Assembly (NCBI GenBank): GCA_902495075.1
Contig: CABUVO010000054.1
Span: 1 to 13,268 of the forward strand
DNA from: an uncultured Porphyromonadaceae bacterium
GTDB lineage: Bacteria; Bacteroidota; Bacteroidia; Bacteroidales; Muribaculaceae
Direction: 5' to 3'
DNA: 13,268 nt
Within the stretch, counting starts at the first letter, position 1, and every line of letters begins with the position of its first letter. The translations under genes and the position numbers were made by a program. Positions 1 through 8,412 of this stretch are shown here, piece by piece. Under the pieces are notes generated by a model. That model saw only the letters and a list, made by a program, of their open reading frames with translations. It was not told the origin of the DNA and did not search any database.

Positions 1-1106
1 ACAAACCGCTCCTTGAGACCATGCATGAGGAGGAGCTGCATGAAAGCGCGAGACTGCGTCTTCGTGGCTTCTATGGAGTACTGAAAGAGAGCGATGAGTT
101 CATCCGTTTCGCGATGCTGACAGGGGTCACGAAGTTCGGGCAGGTAACTATATTCTCTGGACTTAATAATCTCAATGATATTTCCATGCTGAAACAATAC
201 AACAACATCTGCGGTATCAGCGAATCGGAATTCAGAGACAATTTTAAGGAATCTGTGTCAATTTTTGCCGGAAATTCGGGAGAGAGCGAAGAGAATGTAT
301 GGGAAGAGTTCAAAAAAAACTATGACGGTTATCACTTCTGTTATCCCGGCGAAGGCATATATAATCCATTCAGTGTCCTGACGGCGTTCGCCAATTCAGA
401 GATTGAGAGTTATTGGTTCCGATCAGGTTCACCAGACTATCTTATCAAAATATTCAAGAAGACTGGATTTGTCTTTTCCGACATCGAAGGACAGCGCAGC
501 AGTGCGGACGATCTCAAAGACATGACGAATCCCGAACGAAATCTAATTGCGTTGCTATATCAGTCGGGATACCTAACCATCAAGGGCTATGACGCGACAT
601 TCAAGGAATATACGCTCGGGTTCCCGAATATGGAGGTAAGTTCGGGATTCTGGTCATCGCTGTATCGGAATTACGTTTTCCAAGGCGACAGACAGTCTGC
701 ATTTGACATGTCACGATTTGTCAGGGATGTTTTCGACGGGAAGGTATGCGAGTTCATGGAGCGACTCCAGGCTCTCGTTGCCAGCGTCTCACCGGGTACG
801 TTAAAAGACAAAGAGATATATTTCCAGAACATCCTGCAGGTAATCTTCAGCATGGTTGGCTTCCATACACAGACAGAGATAGCAATGGCTTCAGGACGCG
901 CCGACATGGTTGTAAAAAGCGCAAGATTTATCTATGTGTTCGAGTTCAAGATAGACTCTACTGCGGAAATAGCTCTACAGCAGATTCTCGACAAAGGCTA
1001 CGCCGAGCCTTATAGGGCGGATTCAAGACCACTCTTCCTAATCGGTGCAAACTTTTCTTCGGAGACAAACACACTCTCCGACTTCGTCATCGAAAAGCGA
1101 CATTAA
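1..1106 (+). CDS. AAA-ATPase-like / PD-(D/E)XK nuclease family protein, 5'-truncated by window edge
   Basis: The frame is open to the left edge: codons from base 3 read KPLLET just before the first Met at 21, so that Met is internal and the true start lies outside the window. KPLLET and the following TGVTKF...FSGLNNLNDIS block match the end of the AAA-ATPase-like domain (PF09820 type), where KPLL normally follows a Walker-B-like DEYD. The C-terminal part matches the DUF1703/PD-(D/E)XK nuclease domain (PF08011 type). GRAD (Asp codon at 903) followed by FEFK (Glu codon at 942) gives the expected nuclease acid pair and lysine, and a Q..LDKGYAEPY segment follows. Full-length relatives are roughly 500-580 residues, so about two thirds is present. 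These proteins are often multicopy in Bacteroidales genomes and their role is not established. The gene ends normally at TAA and no terminator with a T-tract follows. I am confident of the family, not of the biological job. Confidence 0.88.
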   Translation, partial: KPLLETMHEEELHESARLRLRGFYGVLKESDEFIRFAMLTGVTKFGQVTIFSGLNNLNDISMLKQYNNICGISESEFRDNFKESVSIFAGNSGESEENVWEEFKKNYDGYHFCYPGEGIYNPFSVLTAFANSEIESYWFRSGSPDYLIKIFKKTGFVFSDIEGQRSSADDLKDMTNPERNLIALLYQSGYLTIKGYDATFKEYTLGFPNMEVSSGFWSSLYRNYVFQGDRQSAFDMSRFVRDVFDGKVCEFMERLQALVASVSPGTLKDKEIYFQNILQVIFSMVGFHTQTEIAMASGRADMVVKSARFIYVFEFKIDSTAEIALQQILDKGYAEPYRADSRPLFLIGANFSSETNTLSDFVIEKRH

Positions 1107-1126
1107 ACAACTTCTAATACGTAGTA

Positions 1127-1151
1127 ATCCGCAGCTCCTGAGCTGACGGAT
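1127..1151 (+). promoter_or_regulatory. Hairpin in the susC upstream region
   Basis: The arms ATCCGCAGCT and AGCTG-A-CGGAT pair over 10 bp with a single bulged A and a CCTG loop. It lies 20 bp after the nuclease stop and 40 bp before the susC start. No T-tract follows, so it is not a typical intrinsic terminator. It may be a leader structure of the susC mRNA or a protein-binding site. I found no good TTTG/TAnnTTTG promoter in this 85-bp gap; TAGGTATG at 1156-1163 is only a weak -7 candidate. Confidence 0.45.
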
Positions 1152-1191
1152 GAGGTAGGTATGCTAATTACTTATCTCTAAATTATTACGT

Positions 1192-4100
1192 ATGAGAAAA
1201 TTGTTTTTAATCTTGATGACGCTGATGGCGTGCAGCTGGAGCCTGACGGCACAGACGTCGCACACCTATCACGGCACGGTTGTCGACGGAGCCACCAACG
1301 AGCCTCTGATCGGCGCCACGATCATGCCTGTCGGCGGAGGCCAGGGTGTCGCCACCGATGCAGAAGGTAAGTTCACACTCAGAGCCCCTGCGACCGTTAC
1401 AAAGATCAGGGTTACCTACGTGGGTTACAAAGAACAGACCGTTTCTCTCCAGCCCAATATGGTGATCCATCTGCACTCCACATCCTCCAACCTCGACGAT
1501 GTGGTTGTCGTGGCTTACGGTACAGCCAACAAGGAGTCTCTGACCGGTTCTGTGGCTGTCGTGGGCAGCAAAGATATCGAGGATCGTCCCGTGACTTCTG
1601 TTACGGCAGCTTTGGAAGGTAATGCCCCGGGTGTACAGGTTAATAACTCGGTAGGCTATCCGGGATCATCTCCTTCAATTCTTATTCGTGGTTACAACAC
1701 AATTAATGGTGTGAGCAGCCCGCTTTATGTTGTTGATGGCGTCGTTTTTGAAGGTTCTATTTCAGATCTTAATCCTCAGGACATAGAATCAATGTCTGTG
1801 CTCAAGGACGCGGCATCAGCAGCACTTTATGGTAACCGCGGTGCAAATGGCGTAATCCTTATAACAACCAAGAAAGCAAAAACTGTTGGTAAGGTTGATG
1901 TTTCTCTTCAGGTTCGTCAGGGTATGTATACCCGTGGTCTTCCCTTCTATGAGCGTATGAATGCGAACGAATGGATGCAGACATATTTCGATGGTATGGT
2001 GAACTGGGATATCACAGATTATGGCGATTCCCGTCAGGACGCAATCGACTATATGCGTCAGTATTTCTTCGAATATGCAAACTCAAATGTCTATGGCAAA
2101 CCTGCTACCGAGCTTTTTGATTCCAATGGTAAGTTTGTTGGAGGCAATCCTCTTGCCGGTTATACAGATCTTGACTGGTGGGATGCAGTGTCTCGCACTG
2201 GTTACCGTCAGGAATACAATGTAAACGCAGCAGGCGCAACAGATAAGTTCAATGTGTTTGCATCTGCCGGTTACCTTAAAGAGAACGGCTATATGCTTCA
2301 GACTGATTTTGAACGTTTTAACGGACGTATCAATGCAAACTTCCAGCCTGTAAGTTATTTCAAGATGGGTTTGAACCTTGCCGGTATGTATACTAAGTCA
2401 AATGCGAATATTACTTCTAAGGATGCTGAAGGATATGTAAGCAATCCATTCCTTGTTCAAGATAAGGCACCTGTTTATCCTTATTACAAGCATAACGAAG
2501 AAACAGGAGAAGTAATGTATGATGAGGTAACCGGTCAGCCTATATGGAACACATCTTCATATCTTGGATCTGATGGTGTGAACGTTGCATGGACTAACCG
2601 TCTTGATAAAAAGGAAACCACAGCAGCTGTCATTGATGCTTCACTTTTCGGCACAGTGGTCATCCCTTATGGCTTTGAGCTTACTTTGCGTGGTAATATC
2701 CACCGTGACAAGACCAATATGTGGAACTATATGAATAATCTTAATGGATCCGGTCTTGCTCCTAATGGACGTCTGTATCAATATGATTATGACTACAGGA
2801 ACCACACTTTCATGCAGACCCTTACATGGAGTCATGACTATGGTTTGCACCATGTCGATGCCTTCCTGAACCATGAAAATTATAAATATACCGTAGGATA
2901 CCATTCCGTTAATGTACAGAATCAGGTGCTTCCTGATATTTATTCTCTTTCAAACTTTACTGAAACAAATCCAGCTTCCCAGAACACTACCCAGCTTACA
3001 CAGGAATCATATCTTGGTCGCGCACGCTATAATTACGATCAGAAATACTTCCTTGAGGCTTCTATCCGTCGTGACGGTTCTTCGTATTTCGAAAAAGACA
3101 ACAGATGGGGTACATTCTGGAGCGTAGGTGCCAGCTGGACGATTTCCAAAGAGAAATTTATGCGTAATCTTACGTGGGTTAATTTCTTGAAATTACGTGC
3201 TGCCTATGGTTCTGTAGGTAACAATGCGTCAGCCGGTGCATATGCATATTATAACAGATATAGTCTTGAGAACTATGGAGGAATAGCATCTGTGCTTCCT
3301 TCTACACTTGCTTCAAAGAATCTTAAATGGGAAGCTACTAAAACATTCGACATCGCTTTGGAAGGTTCATTATTTAATGATCGTTTCAATTTCAGCGTTG
3401 GCTACTTCAACAAGCGCAATACAGATCTTATCTTTAATGTGGTGAAACCTCTTTCAGGTGGAACAATTTATGACCCGGACAATGCATTTGGTCTTAATCC
3501 GTCAGAGTTGCAGAATATAGGAACAATGCAGAATATCGGCTGGGAGCTTTCTTTCGGAGTGGATATCATCCGCAATCAGGACGTTAAGTGGAACTTCAAT
3601 GTTGATGCCACATTCATGAAGAATAAGATTATCAAACTTCCTGAGAATCACGATATGGCAAGCAATGGCTGGTTCCTTGGCAAGAGCCTGGGTTCTATCT
3701 ATACCACCACATGGAATGGTGTTGACCGCGTTACAGGTCAGTCTCTCTATGAGATTGATCCGAATGCCATCTCACTTACATATTGGGATGAGAACGGTGT
3801 GCAACATCAGAATGAGAGCCAATTCCTGAATTATCTTGCCAACGCTGCAAATACCGGTGCTCTGTATGCTGTTAAAGAGGGTGATGGTTACAAATATTAC
3901 ACCACAACTCCTGCTTATGCAACTCGCAAAGTGCAGGCAGACGCGTTCCCGACAGTGTATGGATCTTTCGGCACCAACTTCTCTTGGAAAGGTATTAACC
4001 TCGGTCTTCTATTCACCTATAGCCTTGGTGGAAAGGTTTACGATACAATTTATGCCGGTTTAATGGGTGTAGGAACTTCCCCGGCTGCCGTTCATAAAGA

Positions 4101-4518
4101 CGTTGCAAATTCATGGACACAAAAGCCGGAAGGAGTGGCTGACCACACTGTAGAGGCAATGCCTATCGGTAATTACGGCACATTCCCGGTATACATCATA
4201 AACAACGATGATATAGATCCGACTCTAACACCTCAAGTGAATGCTGCTAATACAGCAAACAATAATGCTGGGTCATCACGTTGGCTTACAGACGCGTCTT
4301 ACCTTGTGTTCAAAAATCTTAACGTGTCGTATGACCTGCCTTCAAAATGGGTGAACGCACTCAAGATGCAGAATATTAACATAGGTGTATCTATCGATAA
4401 TATCTTTACAGCTACAAAACGCAAGGGTATGAACCCACAGTATAGCTTCGGTGGCGGTCAAGGTAAGTATTATGTTCCTGCACGTGTGTTCTCATTCCAG
4501 TTGAACGTGAAATTCTAA
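1192..4518 (+). CDS. SusC/RagA family TonB-linked outer membrane protein
   Basis: A 1108-residue TonB-dependent transporter of the outer membrane, which imports a substrate captured by its SusD partner using energy from TonB-ExbBD. In order: a signal peptide (about 1-20, likely cut before QT); a carboxypeptidase-D-regulatory-like beta domain (about 24-96, with HGTVVDGATNEPLIGA and VTYVGYKEQ); a TonB box at about 101-110 (LDDVVVVAYG); a plug domain (about 115-230) with the characteristic PLYVVDG, IESMSVLKDAASAALYG and GANGVILITTK motifs; then the long beta-barrel ending in an aromatic residue (LNVKF). It lacks the extra N-terminal STN signalling domain, so ECF-sigma transenvelope signalling is not expected. 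susD follows after 19 bases, so they are co-transcribed. The first about 450 bp are clearly more GC-rich than the rest. The substrate cannot be deduced; with no glycan enzymes nearby, peptides are as likely as sugars. Confidence 0.96.
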   Translation: MRKLFLILMTLMACSWSLTAQTSHTYHGTVVDGATNEPLIGATIMPVGGGQGVATDAEGKFTLRAPATVTKIRVTYVGYKEQTVSLQPNMVIHLHSTSSNLDDVVVVAYGTANKESLTGSVAVVGSKDIEDRPVTSVTAALEGNAPGVQVNNSVGYPGSSPSILIRGYNTINGVSSPLYVVDGVVFEGSISDLNPQDIESMSVLKDAASAALYGNRGANGVILITTKKAKTVGKVDVSLQVRQGMYTRGLPFYERMNANEWMQTYFDGMVNWDITDYGDSRQDAIDYMRQYFFEYANSNVYGKPATELFDSNGKFVGGNPLAGYTDLDWWDAVSRTGYRQEYNVNAAGATDKFNVFASAGYLKENGYMLQTDFERFNGRINANFQPVSYFKMGLNLAGMYTKSNANITSKDAEGYVSNPFLVQDKAPVYPYYKHNEETGEVMYDEVTGQPIWNTSSYLGSDGVNVAWTNRLDKKETTAAVIDASLFGTVVIPYGFELTLRGNIHRDKTNMWNYMNNLNGSGLAPNGRLYQYDYDYRNHTFMQTLTWSHDYGLHHVDAFLNHENYKYTVGYHSVNVQNQVLPDIYSLSNFTETNPASQNTTQLTQESYLGRARYNYDQKYFLEASIRRDGSSYFEKDNRWGTFWSVGASWTISKEKFMRNLTWVNFLKLRAAYGSVGNNASAGAYAYYNRYSLENYGGIASVLPSTLASKNLKWEATKTFDIALEGSLFNDRFNFSVGYFNKRNTDLIFNVVKPLSGGTIYDPDNAFGLNPSELQNIGTMQNIGWELSFGVDIIRNQDVKWNFNVDATFMKNKIIKLPENHDMASNGWFLGKSLGSIYTTTWNGVDRVTGQSLYEIDPNAISLTYWDENGVQHQNESQFLNYLANAANTGALYAVKEGDGYKYYTTTPAYATRKVQADAFPTVYGSFGTNFSWKGINLGLLFTYSLGGKVYDTIYAGLMGVGTSPAAVHKDVANSWTQKPEGVADHTVEAMPIGNYGTFPVYIINNDDIDPTLTPQVNAANTANNNAGSSRWLTDASYLVFKNLNVSYDLPSKWVNALKMQNINIGVSIDNIFTATKRKGMNPQYSFGGGQGKYYVPARVFSFQLNVKF

Positions 4519-4537
4519 CCAATAATACAGAATAATT

Positions 4538-6289
4538 ATGAACAAAATATTTAAAGGATTGACAATATCGGCAGTAGCGCTGGGCATGACTGCATGTTCT
4601 GCGAACTATTTGAATGAACCGCCGATCGATTCAATCACTGACGAGCAACTCGGGGAATCGCTTGAAGGAATGAAAGCAGCGATGAATGGTGTGGCACAGA
4701 CCATGTATATTCTATACAATCCGAATGCGACTGAACGCTATGGTAATGGAGAGGGATATTTCCAGACATACTACGGAGATTCTCCAAGTCCTGACTATGC
4801 GAACATGTGGCTTTGGGGATCACAGGCACAGTATCAGCCGTGGACATTCATGACTCGCGATACGGATTCCGGTGGATCGTATGCCTGGATGTATGCCTAC
4901 ACACTCATCAATCAGGCGAACACAATTCTCCAGAAGATAGATGGAGTAGCAGCAGAACAGAGTGAAAAAGATAATATCAAGGCTCAGGCTCTTACAATAC
5001 GTGCACATGCATACGTAAGACTCATGCAGGTTTATGGTCCCCGTTTCGAAGATCGCAAAAACGGAGATGAACTGACTGTAGTTTTGCGACTGACTCCCGG
5101 CACAGATCCAATGCCGCTTTCAGATTACAAAACTGTTGTAGGTCAAATCTACAAAGATCTTGATGACGCAATTGCCCTCTTTGAAAGCTCAGGTATTACG
5201 CGTGTAAAAGGAGAAGGCTGGTTGCCGAATATCGATGTTGCGAGAGGTATTTATTCTCGTATAGCCCTTATAAACCATGACTGGGCAAAAGCTCAGAAAA
5301 TGGCTCACGATGGTCGTCAGAATTATCCGATCATGAGTGCTGATGACTATGTTGCAGGCTTTGCAGATCCTAATGATGAATGGATGTGGTTCAACAACCG
5401 TGACCGTTCAAACAATGGTTATTATTCCTGGGGTGCAAGCTTCTCTTGCAATGGAGGATATTCAACGAATTATAACTGGGCTGGTTCCGGTGGTCAGATG
5501 AGTTGGCGTCTTTACAAACAGGTATATGACAAATATCCTGATGCTGACGTTCGCTGTGATCTATACTGGATGCCGGATAAGGTCAACTGGTTTGCAGATT
5601 ATGGTTTCACTGAGGCAGATTTTTGGGATAATACAATCGTTGCACCTGCATATTTGAACATGTGGCTTGTCGATCCTTATATGACTGCCGCCATATCGAT
5701 GTGGACAGCATCCATGACACCTGAAGGATATTCAGGAGCCTTCAATATCTGGCTCGGATTTAGTCCCAACATGTCTGATGCGGTTATCCAGCAATATTTT
5801 GGACTCCTTAAGCAAAACGGGTTTCAGGATCGCGTTCAGTTTGGTGCACAGCTTAAATTCTGGTCATCAAAACCGGATCTCGGTGATTCAAACCACGCTT
5901 TCATGCGTGCTTCAGAACTTCTGCTTAATGAAGCAGAGGCAGCTCTTGAACAGGGAGATGAAACTACAGCACGCGAATGTCTGAAAGAACTCAACAGCAA
6001 TCGAATCAGCGGCTACACATGCACAGCTACAGGAGATGCGTTGAAAGAGGAATTGAGATTGTATCGTCGTATGGAACTTTGGGGAGAGGGTGATACCTGG
6101 TTCTCATTCAAGCGATGGAACATTACCGCTACCCGTGATGCCTGGAAAGCTGGAGATCCTACATCAGGTAATTTCAAAGATGCTTACAAGGGCTCTTGGG
6201 ATCCATCTTATGGCAATGGATGGAGATATCAGATTCCACGAGCTGAGAAAGATTATAATCCCTATATCAACTCTCAGCTTAATCAGTAA
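4538..6289 (+). CDS. RagB/SusD family nutrient uptake outer membrane lipoprotein
   Basis: A 583-residue surface lipoprotein that forms the lid and ligand-binding partner of the preceding SusC. The N-terminus is a lipoprotein signal with lipobox MTAC and lipidated Cys20. The N-terminal SusD-like half shows helical TPR-type segments (INQANTILQKID; IKAQALTIRAHAYVRLMQVYGP). The C-terminal RagB/SusD half contains the family landmarks FMRASELLLNEAEAALEQGD, a VYDKYPDADVR-type segment, LYRRMELWGEGDTWFSFKRW, and an ending with IPRAEKDYNPYINSQ, the family's usual IP...E...NP...NQ tail. It is rich in Trp, Tyr and Asn, as is common for ligand-contacting SusD surfaces. The length is typical. It lies 19 bases after susC and is the last gene of that transcript, since a strong terminator follows 23 bases after the stop. 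The ligand is unknown. Confidence 0.95.
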   Translation: MNKIFKGLTISAVALGMTACSANYLNEPPIDSITDEQLGESLEGMKAAMNGVAQTMYILYNPNATERYGNGEGYFQTYYGDSPSPDYANMWLWGSQAQYQPWTFMTRDTDSGGSYAWMYAYTLINQANTILQKIDGVAAEQSEKDNIKAQALTIRAHAYVRLMQVYGPRFEDRKNGDELTVVLRLTPGTDPMPLSDYKTVVGQIYKDLDDAIALFESSGITRVKGEGWLPNIDVARGIYSRIALINHDWAKAQKMAHDGRQNYPIMSADDYVAGFADPNDEWMWFNNRDRSNNGYYSWGASFSCNGGYSTNYNWAGSGGQMSWRLYKQVYDKYPDADVRCDLYWMPDKVNWFADYGFTEADFWDNTIVAPAYLNMWLVDPYMTAAISMWTASMTPEGYSGAFNIWLGFSPNMSDAVIQQYFGLLKQNGFQDRVQFGAQLKFWSSKPDLGDSNHAFMRASELLLNEAEAALEQGDETTARECLKELNSNRISGYTCTATGDALKEELRLYRRMELWGEGDTWFSFKRWNITATRDAWKAGDPTSGNFKDAYKGSWDPSYGNGWRYQIPRAEKDYNPYINSQLNQ

Positions 6290-6312
6290 TCTTTTCAAAT
6301 ACGCTTTAAAGA

Positions 6313-6350
6313 AGACCGCAGTCGATTTCGACTGCGGTCTCCTTTTTTTT
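6313..6350 (+). terminator. Intrinsic terminator of the susC-susD operon
   Basis: Perfect 12-bp inverted repeat (6313-6324 and 6329-6340, core GACCGCAGTCG) with an ATTT loop, followed by CC and eight T residues. It sits 23 bases after the susD stop and separates the importer genes from the downstream protease. Confidence 0.95.
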
Positions 6351-6411
6351 GATAAAGTGTTTTCGATGGCTAAAGAGGGGTGTTTGTTGAATGAGGTATG
6401 GGATTTTGAAA

Positions 6412-6419
6412 TATTTTTG
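6412..6419 (+). promoter_or_regulatory. Bacteroidetes-type -7 box upstream of the M6 protease gene
   Basis: TATTTTTG matches the Bacteroidetes sigma-ABfr -7 consensus TAnnTTTG exactly. It lies 73 bases before the chosen protease start and after the susD terminator, which supports an independent transcript. The -33 element is poor: the nearest TTTG (6383-6386) is 25 bases upstream, further than the usual 19-21. The transcript leader would be about 65-70 nt. Confidence 0.5.
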
Positions 6420-6492
6420 TTAAATTAGCAAGCTTTTTTGATGGGGTGGGGTCGATTTGTTTAAACAGCTTCTAAGTTTAGTTAAGACAACA

Positions 6493-8412
6493 ATGAAAAA
6501 ATATTTACTTATTGCAGGTTTTGCATTGACGGCAGCCTCCATGGCGTGGGGTAAGCCGGCTCTGCGGATTCCTTTGACTGTTACACAACCTGATGGTTCT
6601 AAACTGACAATCGTGAAACGTGGCAACGCCGCGTGCAAGAGCATCTATACACTCGACGGCTATCTGCTTAAGCGAGATGACCATAAGGGATATGTGTACG
6701 CATTGCCTAAGGATGACGGTTCTTTCGTGGCTTCGGATATTTTGGCGAGAAATGCGGAATGCCGCACGGATTCGGAACTCAGGTTCTTGTCTACTGTTTC
6801 TCGAGAGGAAACGAATGAGGCTGTTGCCGCAATGAGTATGAAGGCGGTTAACAATAACCGTTTCATGCTTAAGAGTCGTGTGCCCGCATTTGCACAAGGC
6901 GATCGGAAAGTGACTCGCGGACCGGGTCTTTATGACTATTCTTTCCCTTGCAAGGGAAAGCAGAAGGTGCTGGTTATACTTGCTGAATTCAAGGATGTCA
7001 AATTCAATTCTAAGAACAAATCTCCATATAATAAGATTGATTCCAAAACCTATTTCACCGAGATGCTTAATAAGGATGGATTCAACACTTATGGTGGAAC
7101 CGGTTCGGCTCATGACTGGTTTATACAGAATTCAAACGGTCTGTTTGACCCCGAATTCGATGTTTACGGACCGGTGACACTTTCTCAGAACGTAAGATAT
7201 TACGGAGGAAATGATATAAACGGTGATGATAAGGCAGCGCATCAAATGGTGATAGATGCCTGCAAGGCACTCGATAGTGAAATCAATTTCACGGATTATG
7301 ACCGTGATGGTGACGGATACGTAGACAATGTATATGTGTTCTATGCCGGTTATGGTGAGGCTGACACGGAAGGGCAGGAGAATACAATATGGCCGCATTC
7401 CTGGGAAATATCATGGGCAACAGCTCCGAATAATAATGTTCCGGGTGATCCATTGGAGCTTGATGGAGTATATATCGACCGTTATGCTTGTTCGAATGAG
7501 ACCTGTGGAATTATTGGAGATGATGGATTTAACTATGTATACGCAAACCGCCCGGATGGAATAGGCACGTTCGTGCATGAGTTCAGCCACGTGATGGGCT
7601 TGCCGGATCTTTATTCCACTGCCGATTATTCCAGTGACGATCATTCCGGCTACAAGAAGGTGCCCTTTACCCCGGAAGAATTTTCTGTTATGGATTATGG
7701 TCCATATAATAATGATGGCATGACTCCTCCCAACTATTCGGCTTATGAGCGTTATGCCCTTGACTGGATGACACCGGATGTGATGACCTCCGGCAGCCAT
7801 AGCCTGGGGAATTTGGGAGACACGAATCAGGCGTTTATTGTAAAGACTGACAAGGAACAGGAGTTTTATCTTTTCGAGAACCGCCAGCAGACAGGTTGGG
7901 ACAAATATATTCCGGGTCACGGGATGCTCGTATGGCATGTGGATTTCGACCAGACTGTGTTCTATAACAATGAGGTTAACAATGACAAGAATCATCAGTA
8001 TGTAGACCTCGTAGAAGCCGACAACATTCAGGATTATCCCACCGGTGAGGATTATGACGGGTATTATATTTATCCTGTTAGTACCCGTAAAGGGGATCCA
8101 TTTCCCGGCAGTAAGAATGTACGCACATTCGGAGCATCCACTAAGCCTGCCTTGAAGTCATGGTCGGGGAAAGCTCTCGGAGTTGAGTTGACAGGGATCA
8201 CTGAGAGCAATGGCAAAATTTCGTTTGTTGCTGCTGTCGATGGAAGCGCGGTGAGTGATATTGAGACCGACACAACAATACTCTCTGGAGATGTCTATGA
8301 TCTCAGAGGTGTAAAGGTCGGCACAGTAGTTGATGGTAAGATACCGGTGCTTGATGCCGGAATCTATATTGTCAGATCAGGGAATAAACTGAATAAAATT
8401 GCCGTGAGATGA
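6493..8412 (+). CDS. Secreted M6 family (immune inhibitor A-like) metalloprotease
   Basis: A 639-residue zinc endopeptidase predicted to be exported. I chose the ATG at 6493 because it begins a standard signal peptide (MKKYLLIAG...ASMAWG); an upstream in-frame ATG at 6457 would add twelve residues before it. The M6 core starts near KQKVLVILAEF. An Asp-rich loop at about 268-277 (YDRDGDGYVDNV, a likely calcium site), followed by VFYAGYGEAD and IWPHSW, is typical of M6 enzymes. The zinc site HEFSHVMGLPD has HExxH at 362-366, with a Met-turn-like SVMDYG at Met400. FENRQQTGWDKYIPGHG and LVWHVDFD (about 461-485) complete the M6 signature. The C-terminus (VYDLRGVKV...GIYIVRSGNKLNKIAVR) resembles type IX secretion C-terminal sorting modules, so surface display or release by that route is possible; this is inference. 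The last 36 bp overlap the convergent lipoprotein gene. Known relatives degrade host or matrix proteins, but the substrate here is unknown. Confidence 0.92.
   Translation: MKKYLLIAGFALTAASMAWGKPALRIPLTVTQPDGSKLTIVKRGNAACKSIYTLDGYLLKRDDHKGYVYALPKDDGSFVASDILARNAECRTDSELRFLSTVSREETNEAVAAMSMKAVNNNRFMLKSRVPAFAQGDRKVTRGPGLYDYSFPCKGKQKVLVILAEFKDVKFNSKNKSPYNKIDSKTYFTEMLNKDGFNTYGGTGSAHDWFIQNSNGLFDPEFDVYGPVTLSQNVRYYGGNDINGDDKAAHQMVIDACKALDSEINFTDYDRDGDGYVDNVYVFYAGYGEADTEGQENTIWPHSWEISWATAPNNNVPGDPLELDGVYIDRYACSNETCGIIGDDGFNYVYANRPDGIGTFVHEFSHVMGLPDLYSTADYSSDDHSGYKKVPFTPEEFSVMDYGPYNNDGMTPPNYSAYERYALDWMTPDVMTSGSHSLGNLGDTNQAFIVKTDKEQEFYLFENRQQTGWDKYIPGHGMLVWHVDFDQTVFYNNEVNNDKNHQYVDLVEADNIQDYPTGEDYDGYYIYPVSTRKGDPFPGSKNVRTFGASTKPALKSWSGKALGVELTGITESNGKISFVAAVDGSAVSDIETDTTILSGDVYDLRGVKVGTVVDGKIPVLDAGIYIVRSGNKLNKIAVR

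Noticed and set aside
6457..6492. In-frame ATG at 6457 as the start of the M6 protease
   Set aside because: It adds twelve residues before a complete signal peptide that begins at the ATG at 6493.
6505..7113. Long minus-strand open frame antisense to the M6 protease (and a second at 7411-7995)
   Set aside because: Both lie fully inside a well-supported protease gene, have no recognisable domain and look like reading-frame shadows.
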